The position numbers were made by a program, and so were the translations under genes. 64,000 nucleotides of DNA from Neolewinella lacunae (GTDB lineage: Bacteria; Bacteroidota; Bacteroidia; Chitinophagales; Saprospiraceae): positions 186,001 to 250,000 of the forward strand of contig NZ_JACSIT010000100.1 of the NCBI RefSeq assembly GCF_014349155.1, written 5' to 3'. Within the stretch, counting starts at the first letter, position 1, and each line of letters begins with the position of its first letter. A model generated the notes under the pieces. That model was not told where the DNA came from, made no database searches, and worked only from the letters and a program-made list of their open reading frames with translations. Below are positions 44,001 through 53,017 of this stretch, in pieces.

Positions 44001-45548
44001 GATTGAAACTACTCCCTGCGCGTCTTCGTGGCCTGGACATAGACCACTTCCAGACCGTCGAATGACGGGAGATGGATTGAAACAGTCCATCCTCCGCGCC
44101 ACAACTTTTCATTGCACCTCTTCCAGACCGTCGAATGACGGGAGATGGATTGAAACGTGTAAACGTGAAGGCGATCACCACGAAGCTAGCTCTTCCAGAC
44201 CGTCGAATGACGGGAGATGGATTGAAACAAGCGGGCGGCACTGCCGTAGAGCATGGCGGCGTAGCTTCCAGACCGTCGAATGACGGGAGATGGATTGAAA
44301 CTATTTCCAGGACGGTGTTGGCGGGAATGGTAGCAGAATCTTCCAGACCGTCGAATGACGGGAGATGGATTGAAACACGATAACAGCCAGTATGATGCCG
44401 TCTTTGGCTACACTTCCAGACCGTCGAATGACGGGAGATGGATTGAAACACCATCGCAGAGGTAAGGTATCGGGCACCAATGTTTCTTCCAGACCGTCGA
44501 ATGACGGGAGATGGATTGAAACCAAACGACCCCACACCAACCAACGAACGCCGAACTCGTCTTCCAGACCGTCGAATGACGGGAGATGGATTGAAACCAA
44601 ATCCTGTTCACGGCTACATCAAGTGCCACGCCCTTCCAGACCGTCGAATGACGGGAGATGGATTGAAACGCCAGATTCGCGTGAACACGACTACTGGACT
44701 ATTTCGACTTCCAGACCGTCGAATGACGGGAGATGGATTGAAACCCGTTTCTTCAATCCTTACTAGTCTTCTTACCCCTGCTTCCAGACCGTCGAATGAC
44801 GGGAGATGGATTGAAACTCGTTCGGCGTGATTCGCTCCGCCTTGAAGCCTTTAGCCTTCCAGACCGTCGAATGACGGGAGATGGATTGAAACCGCAGCTG
44901 CAGTTCCTCCCACTGGGGGTTGTCTTCGCTTCCAGACCGTCGAATGACGGGAGATGGATTGAAACCAGCGCTCGATCAACCGGCAGACGTCGCGGTACAA
45001 ACTTCCAGACCGTCGAATGACGGGAGATGGATTGAAACTCGAGCGCTCCAACGGCCGAGTGGTCGCCTCCGGGGCTTCCAGACCGTCGAATGACGGGAGA
45101 TGGATTGAAACCATCTTCTCCAGCTCACGCCGGAGTTGATAGGCGACTTCCAGACCGTCGAATGACGGGAGATGGATTGAAACACCATGACGGTAAAGGC
45201 AGTACTCTGGACTTACTACTTCCAGACCGTCGAATGACGGGAGATGGATTGAAACACCATTTCCACGGGGAGGTGATTGGTAGCCGGACTTTCTTCCAGA
45301 CCGTCGAATGACGGGAGATGGATTGAAACCGCCCCGTAAGGTCGCGGAAATTGTGGGAAGTCAAGCTTCCAGACCGTCGAATGACGGGAGATGGATTGAA
45401 ACTCGGGAATCGGTACAAACTTGGAGTTTGCAACGTTTCTTCCAGACCGTCGAATGACGGGAGATGGATTGAAACCAGGTGCTGGCCCGGATGCCTTCCC
45501 GGCCAGCTTTACTTCCAGACCGTCGAATGACGGGAGATGGATTGAAAT
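41037..45548 (+). CRISPR. CRISPR array, 62 repeats and 61 spacers
   Basis: 37-base repeats start CTTCCAGACCGTCGAATG and end GGGAGATGGATTGAAAC, the ATTGAAAC tail being typical of the crRNA 5' handle in type I-B. Sixty-two repeats were counted by eye, at intervals of 71-76 bases, giving spacers of 34-39 bases. All looked identical except the last (45512-45548), whose final C is T, which marks the oldest end. The array is transcribed rightward from the leader. Many open frames through it are artefacts. The spacer at 43274-43309 contains a terminator-like palindrome. Confidence 0.99.
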
Positions 45549-45767
45549 GTGGCCTGGGATGGAATCGAACCACCGTCGTAACCTCGAATAAGGAGAGATG
45601 GACGGAGAGGGGGAGAAAATCAACGGGGTCAGCCAGCCAAGCCCACTTTCCGCCAATTGAGAATAGCCAAACACCCTCTCCTCCCTCGCTCCCTTATCCT
45701 CTGCTGCGCACCTGCGTCCGCGCAAGATGCCCCCAACCGCCAGCGTAGTCCCGACGAGCGAAGTGGA
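45549..45767. other. Region after the array with a tRNA T-arm-like fragment
   Basis: Directly after the last repeat, the reverse strand reads GGTGGTTCGATTCCATCCCA (about 45557-45576), which matches a tRNA T-arm and part of an acceptor, but no other tRNA arms were found. A degenerate dispersed repeat lies at 45708-45724. No gene is supported. Confidence 0.4.
45708..45724 (-). repeat. 18-bp dispersed repeat, degenerate
   Basis: GCACCTGCGTCCGCGCA: two differences from the consensus over 17 bases, followed on the reverse strand by GAGGATAAGGGAGC. Confidence 0.75.
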
Positions 45768-46124
45768 TCATCGCCTCCGCGCCCAAATAGCATAAGCCGC
45801 CAAAGTAACCCAACAAATAAGGAGCCCAAAAAACTCCCGCGTCAGCTCGATGTACGGCGATTCGGCCTGCATGGAGCCGGTGATGGTGGGCGTGCCGTCG
45901 CGGAGCCACTGCGTAAAGTCGGGCAAATACGCGCACCACCAGGCAAAAAGCGCCACGGCCGGCAACAGGGCCACCACAGGGCGCAGGCCGCCGGTAAACG
46001 CCCGCACGGCCACGAAGGCCACGATGCCGTAGGCCGCCACCCAGCGGTTCCAGTCGGGGTCGTTAAGCTGCCAGTAGGCACAAAGCAGGAAGAGGGCGGC
46101 AACGCCGAGGTGCAGAAATTTCAT
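45768..46124 (-). CDS. TMEM220-like membrane protein
   Basis: 118 residues with four hydrophobic helices: FLHLGVAALFLLCAYWQLND, WVAAYGIVAFVAVRAFTGG, VVALLPAVALFAWWCAYL and FFGLLICWVTLAAYAIWARR. The AYWQLNDPDWNRW motif at the end of helix 1 is the mark of the TMEM220 family. It is an inner-membrane protein of unknown role, found scattered in Bacteroidota. It lies 39 bases downstream of the DUF4861 gene on the same strand, but there is no clear link to uronate metabolism. Confidence 0.85.
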   Translation of the reverse strand: MKFLHLGVAALFLLCAYWQLNDPDWNRWVAAYGIVAFVAVRAFTGGLRPVVALLPAVALFAWWCAYLPDFTQWLRDGTPTITGSMQAESPYIELTREFFGLLICWVTLAAYAIWARRR

Positions 46125-46163
46125 CGTAGCAGGAGCTTTTGCGAGCCCGCAAGCTACAACGGC

Positions 46164-47114
46164 TCAGCGAATAACTTCCTGAAACGCCGCACGCTCGATA
46201 AACGCCGGGTGCCCCGGTGCCCAGCCCGCCGTGAAGCGGTAGCCCGTCGGCAGCCCCTCCCGCAGGCGCGCCACCACGTAATAGGTGGAAGATACCGGCT
46301 GCTCTTCGGGGCCCAGCGCACCGTGGCGGAGGTAATCGCCCCGCTCCAGCGAAAGGGCCATGCCCAGGTAGTGCTCCAGTTCGGCCTGCGGGCCGTGGGT
46401 GTACATCACGAAGCGACCATCTTGCTCCAGGGTGTAGAGCGTATCGCTGTGGAGGTTGACGATGCCGATCACCAGCTGCTCGTCTCCCCGCAGACCCGTG
46501 GCCGTCACGGCTGATTCGTAGTGGTGGGTGCCCGCCGCGATGCTAAAGGCCCACGTCAGGTCCAGGGTTCTGCCAGCCACTTCCCAGCCTTGGTAATCCA
46601 CGCGAAACGAAGACCGCTCGGGACTTTCTTCGGTGATCCGGACGGTCTCCTTAGCCACGTCGCCCAGGCGGTAGATGCTGTCGCCCACCAGCAGGGCGAT
46701 GCCGCCCGCGCCGAGGGAGTTGCCCACCTTGAGCACGTCCATGCCCCAGTCCGCCATCGCGTGGTAGTTGTTGCGGTCTAAGCCCACGGTATCGAGCACC
46801 ATATCGCGCACTTTTTTGCCGTGGATATCGAGGCCATTGCGCCGGTCAAAGTACATCCGGAAGCCGATGTTTTCGTTCTCCCAGGCCGGCCCCTCGTTCT
46901 GGTAAATGGCGGGCAGAATCTGCTCAATATGGTCTTCCGCCCGCGTAAACACGCTGTCTTCCACAAATTCGTTGGCGGCGTTGCGTTTGGCCAGCCGCAC
47001 GTTGGTGCGCATCTCGGGAGCGTCGGCAGGCGGGGTAGGATTTTGGCAGGCGGGGCAGAGCAGCAGGGCGCTGACGCAGGTGCAAAGCAGGGTAAAACGA
47101 GCAAGGTTTGGCAT
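46164..47114 (-). CDS. DUF4861 family lipoprotein
   Basis: 316 residues. The signal ending LLLCPAC (C23 or nearby) makes it a lipoprotein. The mature part shows DUF4861 stretches: NEGPAWENENIGFRMYFDRRNGLDIHGKK, YHAMADWGMDVLKVGNSLGAGG and SFRVDYQGWEV. The family occurs in Bacteroidota polysaccharide-utilisation loci with kduI/kduD and GH88/GH105 genes, as here, and is thought to act on uronate-containing glycans; its exact activity is not known to me. It is the last gene of a four-gene uronate cluster on the reverse strand. Confidence 0.85.
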   Translation of the reverse strand: MPNLARFTLLCTCVSALLLCPACQNPTPPADAPEMRTNVRLAKRNAANEFVEDSVFTRAEDHIEQILPAIYQNEGPAWENENIGFRMYFDRRNGLDIHGKKVRDMVLDTVGLDRNNYHAMADWGMDVLKVGNSLGAGGIALLVGDSIYRLGDVAKETVRITEESPERSSFRVDYQGWEVAGRTLDLTWAFSIAAGTHHYESAVTATGLRGDEQLVIGIVNLHSDTLYTLEQDGRFVMYTHGPQAELEHYLGMALSLERGDYLRHGALGPEEQPVSSTYYVVARLREGLPTGYRFTAGWAPGHPAFIERAAFQEVIR

Positions 47115-47167
47115 AGCAAAGGAAGGCTGGTGGTGGAAAGGAAAGAAGCCCGGCGGAGTGGAGCGTT

Positions 47168-47935
47168 TCAGCGCCCCATCCAGCCACCGTCGACGAGCAG
47201 GATGGCCCCACTGACGTAGTCGGCCGCCGCGCTTGCCAGGAAAACCGTCGGGCCTTTGAAGTCATCGGGCCGTCCCCAGCGCCCCGCCGGAATCCGACCG
47301 AGGATGGCGCTGCTCCGCTCGGCGTCGTTGCGCAGGGCCTGGGTATTGTCGGTAGCAATGTAGCCGGGGGCGATGGCGTTGACTTGCACGCCTTTACCCG
47401 CCCATTCGTTGGAAAGGGCCATAGTCAGCTGGCCAATGGCCCCCTTGGAAGCGGCGTAGCCCGGCACGGTAATCCCCCCCTGGAAGGTCAGCAGCGAGGC
47501 CGTGAAGATGATCTTGCCACTGCCTCGGGCGACCATCTCGCGGCCAAATTCCCGGGCCACAATAAACTGGGCGGTTTGGTTGATTTCCACAACGCGGTCC
47601 CAGTAGTCGTCGGAGTGCGTAGCGGCGGGTTCGCGCAGGATGGTGCCAGCGTTGTTGACCACAATGTCGGGCGTGCCCACCTCCGCTTTCACCCGTTCGA
47701 TGAAGGCGTAAAGGGCGCTGCGGTCGGCAAAGTCACACTGGTAGCCTCGGAAGCTGCGCCCCGTGGCCAGCACCGCCTTTTCCAGGTCGGAGCCGCTTGC
47801 TTCGAGGCTGGCGGAGACGCCGATGATGTCGGCCCCGGCTTCGGCGAGCCCCAGGGCCATGGCGTAGCCGATGCCGCGTTTGCAGCCGGTGACGAGGGCG
47901 GTCTTGTTCGTCAGGTCAAATTGCTGGAGGATCAT
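47168..47935 (-). CDS. kduD: 2-dehydro-3-deoxy-D-gluconate 5-dehydrogenase (KduD type)
   Basis: 255 residues from the ATG at 47935 (MILQQFDLTNKTALVTG). It is a short-chain dehydrogenase with TGCKRGIGYAMALGLAEAGAD (cofactor loop), NNAGT, and a catalytic serine/tyrosine/lysine set in SLLTFQGGITVPGYAASKGA. It interconverts 2,5-diketo-3-deoxygluconate and 2-keto-3-deoxygluconate using NAD(H), after KduI in the unsaturated uronate pathway. The start is 10 bases after the kduI stop, so they are co-transcribed, and the pairing with kduI supports this call over other SDR enzymes. Confidence 0.92.
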   Translation of the reverse strand: MILQQFDLTNKTALVTGCKRGIGYAMALGLAEAGADIIGVSASLEASGSDLEKAVLATGRSFRGYQCDFADRSALYAFIERVKAEVGTPDIVVNNAGTILREPAATHSDDYWDRVVEINQTAQFIVAREFGREMVARGSGKIIFTASLLTFQGGITVPGYAASKGAIGQLTMALSNEWAGKGVQVNAIAPGYIATDNTQALRNDAERSSAILGRIPAGRWGRPDDFKGPTVFLASAAADYVSGAILLVDGGWMGR

Positions 47936-47945
47936 GGGGCTACGC

Positions 47946-48776
47946 TTAGCGGACGCTCGCCAGGGGGGCGGCATCCATATCGGTGAAGGCCTGGTTTTCG
48001 CCCGCCATTCCCCAAACGAAGCGGTAGGCGCTGGTGCCCGCCCCGCTGTGGATGCTCCAGGGCGGAGAGATGACTGCCTCTTCATTCCGCACGGCCAGGT
48101 GCCGGGTTTCGGTGGGCTGGCCCATGAAGTGCATCACGAGCTGGTCTTCCGGCAGGTCAAAGTAGAGATACACCTCCATGCGCCGCTCGTGGGTGTGGGG
48201 CGGGAAGGTGTTCCAGACGTTGCCCGGCAGCAGCTCCGTAAAGCCCATCACCAACTGGCAACTTTTGATGCCGTTTTCGTGGATGTACTGGTAAAGGACC
48301 CGCTCGTTGGCGGTCTCCTGGCTGCCGAGTTCGACGCGGTTGGCCTGGGCCTGGGTGAATTTGGTGGTAGGGTAGGGGCAGTGCGCGGGGGCGGAGTTGA
48401 GGTAGAACCTGGCGGGCGTCCCGGGGTGGGCGCTCCGGAAAGTCACCTCCCGGCTGCCGCGACCGACGTACAGGCAGTCGAAGCGCTCCAGGTGGTAGTC
48501 GGTGCCATCGACCCCGACGGTACCCGCCGCGCCCAGGTTGAGGATGCCGAGTTCCCGCCGCTCCAGAAAACAGGCCGCCCTGAGAGCCTCGTCGTTGGGC
48601 AAGGCCAGCGGCTGGGTGGTGGGTACCGCTCCGCCGAAGATGAAGCGGTCGTAGTGGGAATAGACGAGGTTGATCTCCCCGGCCCGCAGCAGCCCGGTGA
48701 CCAGGAATTCCTCGCGGGTCTGGTCGGTGGTGTAGGTTTTGAAATGGTCGAAATGGACGCCGTAGCGGGTCTGCAT
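47946..48776 (-). CDS. kduI: 5-dehydro-4-deoxy-D-glucuronate isomerase
   Basis: 276 residues, the normal KduI length. It has a cupin fold with zinc ligands in FPPHTHERRMEVYLYFDL and a further histidine in SPPWSIHSGAGTSAYRFVWGM. The N-terminal RREFLV-like segment here is TREEFLVTGLLRAGEINLVYSHYDRF. It isomerises 5-keto-4-deoxyuronate, released from unsaturated galacturonate, to 2,5-diketo-3-deoxygluconate. It lies upstream of kduD in the same transcript. Confidence 0.95.
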   Translation of the reverse strand: MQTRYGVHFDHFKTYTTDQTREEFLVTGLLRAGEINLVYSHYDRFIFGGAVPTTQPLALPNDEALRAACFLERRELGILNLGAAGTVGVDGTDYHLERFDCLYVGRGSREVTFRSAHPGTPARFYLNSAPAHCPYPTTKFTQAQANRVELGSQETANERVLYQYIHENGIKSCQLVMGFTELLPGNVWNTFPPHTHERRMEVYLYFDLPEDQLVMHFMGQPTETRHLAVRNEEAVISPPWSIHSGAGTSAYRFVWGMAGENQAFTDMDAAPLASVR

Positions 48777-48857
48777 AGTGGGTGGCTTAAGTCAGGTACT
48801 GGGAAGTAGACGCTGGATTTCGTTGCTCTCCCCTTACAAAGTGCGTTGAGAATGCAG

Positions 48858-49985
48858 CTACTTCAGTTTGAGCACTTCGCTGCCGGCCAGCAGGAAGGCT
48901 CCCGTGCCGAAGTTTTGCCAGCTCTCGGCCGAGGCGGGTTTGGGGTCGTAGCCGATGTTTTGCACCCAGGTAACTTTACCGTCTTCCCGCTGGACTTTGG
49001 TCAGGGCCCTCCAGGCTTTGGTGACGGTGGGGAGGTATTCGTTGCGGTCCAGCAGGCCCTTGTTGATGCCCCAGGCCAGGGCGAAGGTGTAGAATCCCGT
49101 GCCGCTGGTTTCACCGTGGGGCCAGGCCTCGGGCTCCAGCAGGCTGACCCGCCACATGCCATCGGCGGGCTGGATGGCTTTGACTTTGGCGGCCATTTCG
49201 CGGTAGAGATCAACGTAGAACGCGCGGTGCTCGTAGTCCTCCGGCAGGGATTCCAGCATCAGGGCCAGCCCGCCGATGACCCAGCCGTTGCCCCTGGACC
49301 AAAAGATTTTTTTGCCGTTGGCCCCTTTTTGGTCGTCGGGGCCGCCCGTCCACACGAAGCGGGTGTCGCGGGCGAAGAGGTGTTCTTCCTGGTCGTAGAG
49401 CAAGTCGTAAGTCTCCAAGAAATAGCGGTGCATGGGGCCCAGGTAGCTGGGGTCGTTGTTGCGCCTGGCCCATTCCACGAGCACGGGGGGAGCCATGAAG
49501 AGGGCATCGCACCACCACCAGAGGATTTCTTCTTTGACGCTTTTGTCGCCGTTTTTCCAGGCGTGGTCTTTGTTGAGGTGGTCTTCAATCCACCGGGCGG
49601 TGGGGGCCAGGTCTGCCACGCCGGGTTTTTGGTTGGCGAGATAGAGGTAGGAGTAGGCAATGGCCACGTCGTCGGCGTGGTAATAACGCTTCCAGGTTTT
49701 CCACCCGGTGCGCTGTCCCATGTCTTCGATGGCCTGCAGGAAAGCGGGGTTTTGGGTGGCCTGGTGGGCGCGGGCTACGCCGGTGTAGTAGGCACCGTTG
49801 GTCCAGTCCGTTGGATCCTGGGAGTAGATGGGGTTGGCCTCCTGCCAGCGGAGGGCTTTGAGCATGGCCGTTTCAATGGGGGCCGTTTTCAGCAAGGGGG
49901 CACCCCCGGCGCTGGCCGGGCGAGCGGTGGAGCAGGAAATGGCCAGGAGCAGGCAACAACTGAACAGAAAAGAGAGGATGCGCAT
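48858..49985 (-). CDS. GH105/GH88-type unsaturated glucuronyl or rhamnogalacturonyl hydrolase
   Basis: 375 residues. Lipoprotein signal [18 protein letters not shown]. The (alpha/alpha)6-barrel is shown by [18 protein letters not shown], the aspartate in [29 protein letters not shown] and [16 protein letters not shown], all typical of GH105. It removes 4,5-unsaturated uronates from lyase-generated pectin oligosaccharides by hydrating the double bond; the product feeds KduI. The gene is first in the four-gene reverse-strand cluster. It is anchored to a membrane, probably facing the periplasm. Confidence 0.9.
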   Translation of the reverse strand: MRILSFLFSCCLLLAISCSTARPASAGGAPLLKTAPIETAMLKALRWQEANPIYSQDPTDWTNGAYYTGVARAHQATQNPAFLQAIEDMGQRTGWKTWKRYYHADDVAIAYSYLYLANQKPGVADLAPTARWIEDHLNKDHAWKNGDKSVKEEILWWWCDALFMAPPVLVEWARRNNDPSYLGPMHRYFLETYDLLYDQEEHLFARDTRFVWTGGPDDQKGANGKKIFWSRGNGWVIGGLALMLESLPEDYEHRAFYVDLYREMAAKVKAIQPADGMWRVSLLEPEAWPHGETSGTGFYTFALAWGINKGLLDRNEYLPTVTKAWRALTKVQREDGKVTWVQNIGYDPKPASAESWQNFGTGAFLLAGSEVLKLK

Positions 49986-50149
49986 GATCGGAAGCTGGTT
50001 TTAATTCGTCCCGGTGGCCTCCGACGGTGGGCGCTGCGGGGTGGTTCAACTATAACAGGACGAAGCAAGGGGGCAGACTCCATTACAGCGCTTCCCGACT
50101 GGTGGCGGCGGCATTAGCTAATTTCCCGCCCGGCTGCTACCTTTACCCC

Positions 50150-51064
50150 ATGACGATTCAGCAAGTTTCTCTTTCGCCCCAGGGCCCTGACCTCTCCCAA
50201 ATCGTAGCTGGTGTGATGACCTGGGGCGAATGGGGCGTTGACTATTCACCGGAAGCCATGGCGGCCCTGATTGAGCACTGCCTGGACCTGGGCATCACGA
50301 GTTTCGACCACGCCGACATTTACGGACACTACTCTACGGAGGAAGGCTTCGGGCTGGCCCTCGACCAGCTTGGCACCCGCGTCCGCGCCCAAATGCAACT
50401 GGTGACCAAGTGCGGCATCAACCTGCCCACCCAACGCCGGCCCCACCTGCGGGTGAAAAGCTACGACAGCAGCCGCGCCCACATCATTGCCTCGGCTGAG
50501 CGCAGCCTGCAGAACCTGCGGACCGACTACCTGGACCTGCTCCTGCTGCACCGCCCCGATGCCTTGATGCACCCCGATGAGATCGCCGAGGCCTTCACCC
50601 AACTCCAGGCGGCGGGTAAAGTCCGCGCCTTCGGGGTCAGCAATTTTACCCCCAGCCAGTTTGCGCTCGTCGACCAGGTCTTTCCGCTGGTGACCAACCA
50701 GGTGGAGTGCCACCCCCTGCATACCGACTGCCTGTTTGACGGCACTTTTGACCAGTTGCTGGGCCAGAAAATCCGCCCCATGATCTGGAGTCCGCTGGGC
50801 GGCAGTGCCTACTTCAAGGATGGGGGGACCGACGTGCTCCGCCTGCGCGAAGTCGTCAGGGCCATCTCCCACCAGCACGGGGACGTTGGCGAAGACGTCA
50901 TCCTTCTGGCCTGGCTGCTCCGCCACCCCGCCGGACCCATCCCGGTGGTGGGGACGACCAAAAAAGAACGGCTTTCTTCCACCCGCCTTGCCCTGGATTT
51001 TCAGCTGGACGCCCAGGATTGGTACGCCATCCTCGAAGCGGGCCGTGGCCACGAAATCGCCTGA
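50150..51064 (+). CDS. Aldo/keto reductase (YdhF-like)
   Basis: 304 residues from the ATG at 50150. The AKR (alpha/beta)8 barrel has the catalytic aspartate/tyrosine in TSFDHADIYGHYSTEEGFG, the lysine in LVTKCGI, and a histidine in DLLLLHRPDALM. The C-terminal NADPH-binding part is GPIPVVGTTKKERL. The YdhF type acts on small carbonyl compounds with unknown natural substrate. Bases 50373-50390 match the dispersed repeat at 16 of 18 positions, but this may be ordinary coding sequence. The carbonic anhydrase-like gene follows after 35 bases. Confidence 0.92.
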   Translation: MTIQQVSLSPQGPDLSQIVAGVMTWGEWGVDYSPEAMAALIEHCLDLGITSFDHADIYGHYSTEEGFGLALDQLGTRVRAQMQLVTKCGINLPTQRRPHLRVKSYDSSRAHIIASAERSLQNLRTDYLDLLLLHRPDALMHPDEIAEAFTQLQAAGKVRAFGVSNFTPSQFALVDQVFPLVTNQVECHPLHTDCLFDGTFDQLLGQKIRPMIWSPLGGSAYFKDGGTDVLRLREVVRAISHQHGDVGEDVILLAWLLRHPAGPIPVVGTTKKERLSSTRLALDFQLDAQDWYAILEAGRGHEIA

Positions 51065-51099
51065 TCCCACCGCTTTCCCTCACCCTCCAAGACTTTTCC

Positions 51100-51621
51100 A
51101 TGGCCCTTATCGTCCCCGTCCGCAACCACACCCCCCGCTTGGGCAAGAACTGCTTTCTCGCCGAGAATGCCACCCTGATCGGGGAAGTCACCATGGGTGA
51201 TGATTGCTCCGTGTGGTTTACCGCCGTGGTGCGGGGCGACGTTAATGCGATCACCTGCGGCGACCGGGTAAACATCCAGGATGGGGCGGTGATTCACGGG
51301 ACTTACCAGCGGGCGGCAACCACCATTGGCAACGACGTGAGCATTGGCCACCGGGCGGTGGTCCACGGCTGCACCCTCCACGATTCGGTCCTCATTGGCA
51401 TGGGGGCCATTGTGATGGATGATGCGGTGGTGGAGTCCAACGTCATTATCGGGGCTGGCGCAGTCGTTCCCGCCGGCATGCGCTGCGAGGCCAACTCGGT
51501 CTACGCCGGTATCCCCGCCAAAAAGATCAAAAGCCTGGACCCCGAGCAAAGGAAGGATACCATCGAACGCATTGCCGCCGCCTACCTTACCTACGCCTCC
51601 TGGTTTGGGGAGGAAGGGTAG
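51100..51621 (+). CDS. Gamma-class carbonic anhydrase family protein
   Basis: 173 residues from the ATG at 51100. It is a left-handed beta-helix of hexapeptide repeats (TLIGEVTMGDDCSVWFTAVVRGDVNAITCGDRVNIQDGAVIHG). The three metal histidines of the gamma class are at VIHGTYQ, IGHRAVVHGC (HRAVVH), and the family ends with YAGIPAKKIKSL. Such proteins (YrdA/PaaY/gamma-CA type) bind zinc or iron as trimers; only some are active carbonic anhydrases. It is probably in one transcript with the genes on both sides. Confidence 0.93.
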   Translation: MALIVPVRNHTPRLGKNCFLAENATLIGEVTMGDDCSVWFTAVVRGDVNAITCGDRVNIQDGAVIHGTYQRAATTIGNDVSIGHRAVVHGCTLHDSVLIGMGAIVMDDAVVESNVIIGAGAVVPAGMRCEANSVYAGIPAKKIKSLDPEQRKDTIERIAAAYLTYASWFGEEG

Positions 51622-51635
51622 GTCACCCAAAAGAT

Positions 51636-52490
51636 ATGAACCAGCTATACCCCGTATACACCGCCGTTGCCAACCCACCCGAGACGGTGTGTCAGGAATT
51701 GAGCAGCGAGGTCTTCGATTATCCCTTCTTTAACGATGGCGCGCGCGTTTGCAAGACTACGAATCGGGCAACGCATACGCTGCAACCCGCTACCGTACCG
51801 GCGGAGGAAGAACAGCTGGCGTTAAACGGCTTGATTTTCCATATTTCCCACTGTGGTTCCACGTTATTGGGCCGATTACTGCAACAGATGGACAGGGTGA
51901 GGGTGGTCAGCGAGACGGAAGCCATTAACGGGCTGTTGTTGTCAAAAGCACTGCACGGGATTGACGATGAGGTGATCATCGAAAAGCTAAGAGCCATTGC
52001 AGGTCTGTACCGGCAAAAATCGGACGGGAAAGCACACGTGGTCTTCAAGCTTACGTCGTGGAACGTTTACTTCCTGCCCCTTTTTCAACGGGCCTTTCCG
52101 GGTGTCCCGTGGGTTTTTCTGGACCGGGAGGATAAAGCATTGACCGCGAGTTTGTTGCAAGCCTCCGGCGGCTTCATGGATTGGTTGAATCATCCCGTCG
52201 ACGTTGTCCGCAAGCATTTCCTTTCGCCAGGCAGCGTAGTTCGGAGCGTAGAGGAATACCTGGCGAATATGATTGCCGGGCACCGTTTTCACGCCAGCAG
52301 CAATAAGAATGAAGATGGCCGGTATGGTGAATATCCAGCATTTTTGGAGGATTACCCAGCCATTATTACGCACTTCGGGTTATCGCCTACCGCCCAGGAA
52401 GCAAATGCCATGAAGGACGCTTTGCGGTACGATGCCAAGTCGCTGGAGAAAATACTTTGGCAAGACGTGCAGGCTAATGAGTGGCGGTAA
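51636..52490 (+). CDS. Sulfotransferase-like P-loop protein
   Basis: 284 residues, starting 14 bases after the carbonic anhydrase stop. IFHISHCGSTLLGRLLQQMDRVRVVSE resembles the PAPS-binding P-loop of sulfotransferases (GxxxST-type loop with CGSTLL). WVFLDREDKALTASLLQASGG resembles the second, 3'-phosphate-binding block (RxxxxxxxS). The protein has no signal peptide or membrane helix. The likely reaction is transfer of sulfate from PAPS to a small or peptidyl acceptor, but the acceptor is unknown and the family call is from motifs only. Confidence 0.72.
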   Translation: MNQLYPVYTAVANPPETVCQELSSEVFDYPFFNDGARVCKTTNRATHTLQPATVPAEEEQLALNGLIFHISHCGSTLLGRLLQQMDRVRVVSETEAINGLLLSKALHGIDDEVIIEKLRAIAGLYRQKSDGKAHVVFKLTSWNVYFLPLFQRAFPGVPWVFLDREDKALTASLLQASGGFMDWLNHPVDVVRKHFLSPGSVVRSVEEYLANMIAGHRFHASSNKNEDGRYGEYPAFLEDYPAIITHFGLSPTAQEANAMKDALRYDAKSLEKILWQDVQANEWR

Positions 52491-52594
52491 AATTGCAGAA
52501 CGGGAGCGTTCTACTTTACTGCACTTCATATTTTGGCGACAGGAAAGATCCCATCCACGCACCAAAATCAGTTTGGCTTGCATCTGCCGCAACA

Positions 52595-52990
52595 ATGAAT
52601 AAGAAATTTATTTTTGCCCTACTGCTGATCGGATTTCTCAAATTGAGCGCACAGAGCAGCACCCTGGCAGGAGACAGTCTCGTTTACGCTCAAGGACAAG
52701 TAGCTGCGTACGTAAAAGGAGTTTTTTACAGGTCTTACAACTTTGGCTTTAATTACCCGAGAGTAGCTGCCGAAAACGGAATAGGGGGCATCATGGCTTT
52801 CACTTGCCAATTGGATGAGTCTTGTGGTGTTGCAGCTATTGGTTACTGGAACTCTTTAGGTCCAACTTTTGAGGAAAGTATTAAGAGCAGTCTCATCAAA
52901 ATCAGCAAAGTTTACCAGGCATACCAGTACGAAAGGTGTGAAGACATTGTATTAACCGACACCCTAAATTTTGCAGTTTCGAGCTGGTGA
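52595..52990 (+). CDS. Small secreted protein with TonB C-terminal-like domain
   Basis: 131 residues from the ATG at 52595. Signal peptide MNKKFIFALLLIGFLKLSAQS is followed by a mature part whose YPRVAAENGIGGIMAFTCQLDESCGVAAIGYWNSLGPTFEESIKSSLIK follows the pattern of the TonB C-terminal fold (YPxxAxxxGIxGxVxxxFxVxxxGxVxxxxxxxxxxxxxDxxxxxAL). Three cysteines could form disulfides. It lacks the TonB membrane helix, so it may be an exported energy-transducer relative with another role. Its base composition is lower in GC than its neighbours. Confidence 0.6.
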   Translation: MNKKFIFALLLIGFLKLSAQSSTLAGDSLVYAQGQVAAYVKGVFYRSYNFGFNYPRVAAENGIGGIMAFTCQLDESCGVAAIGYWNSLGPTFEESIKSSLIKISKVYQAYQYERCEDIVLTDTLNFAVSSW

Positions 52991-53017
52991 TCTCGAAAAA
53001 ACGCTAGCACGACCTCC

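Noticed and set aside
41037-45548. Many open frames on both strands across the CRISPR array
   Set aside because: Their translations are the repeat itself in three phases (for example SRHSTVWK, SFDGLE, PVIRRSG); they are artefacts.
50373-50390. A possible degenerate copy of the 18-mer in the aldo/keto reductase gene (16 of 18 matches)
   Set aside because: Residues LGTRVRAQ there look like normal family sequence in a GC-rich gene; chance similarity is likely enough.
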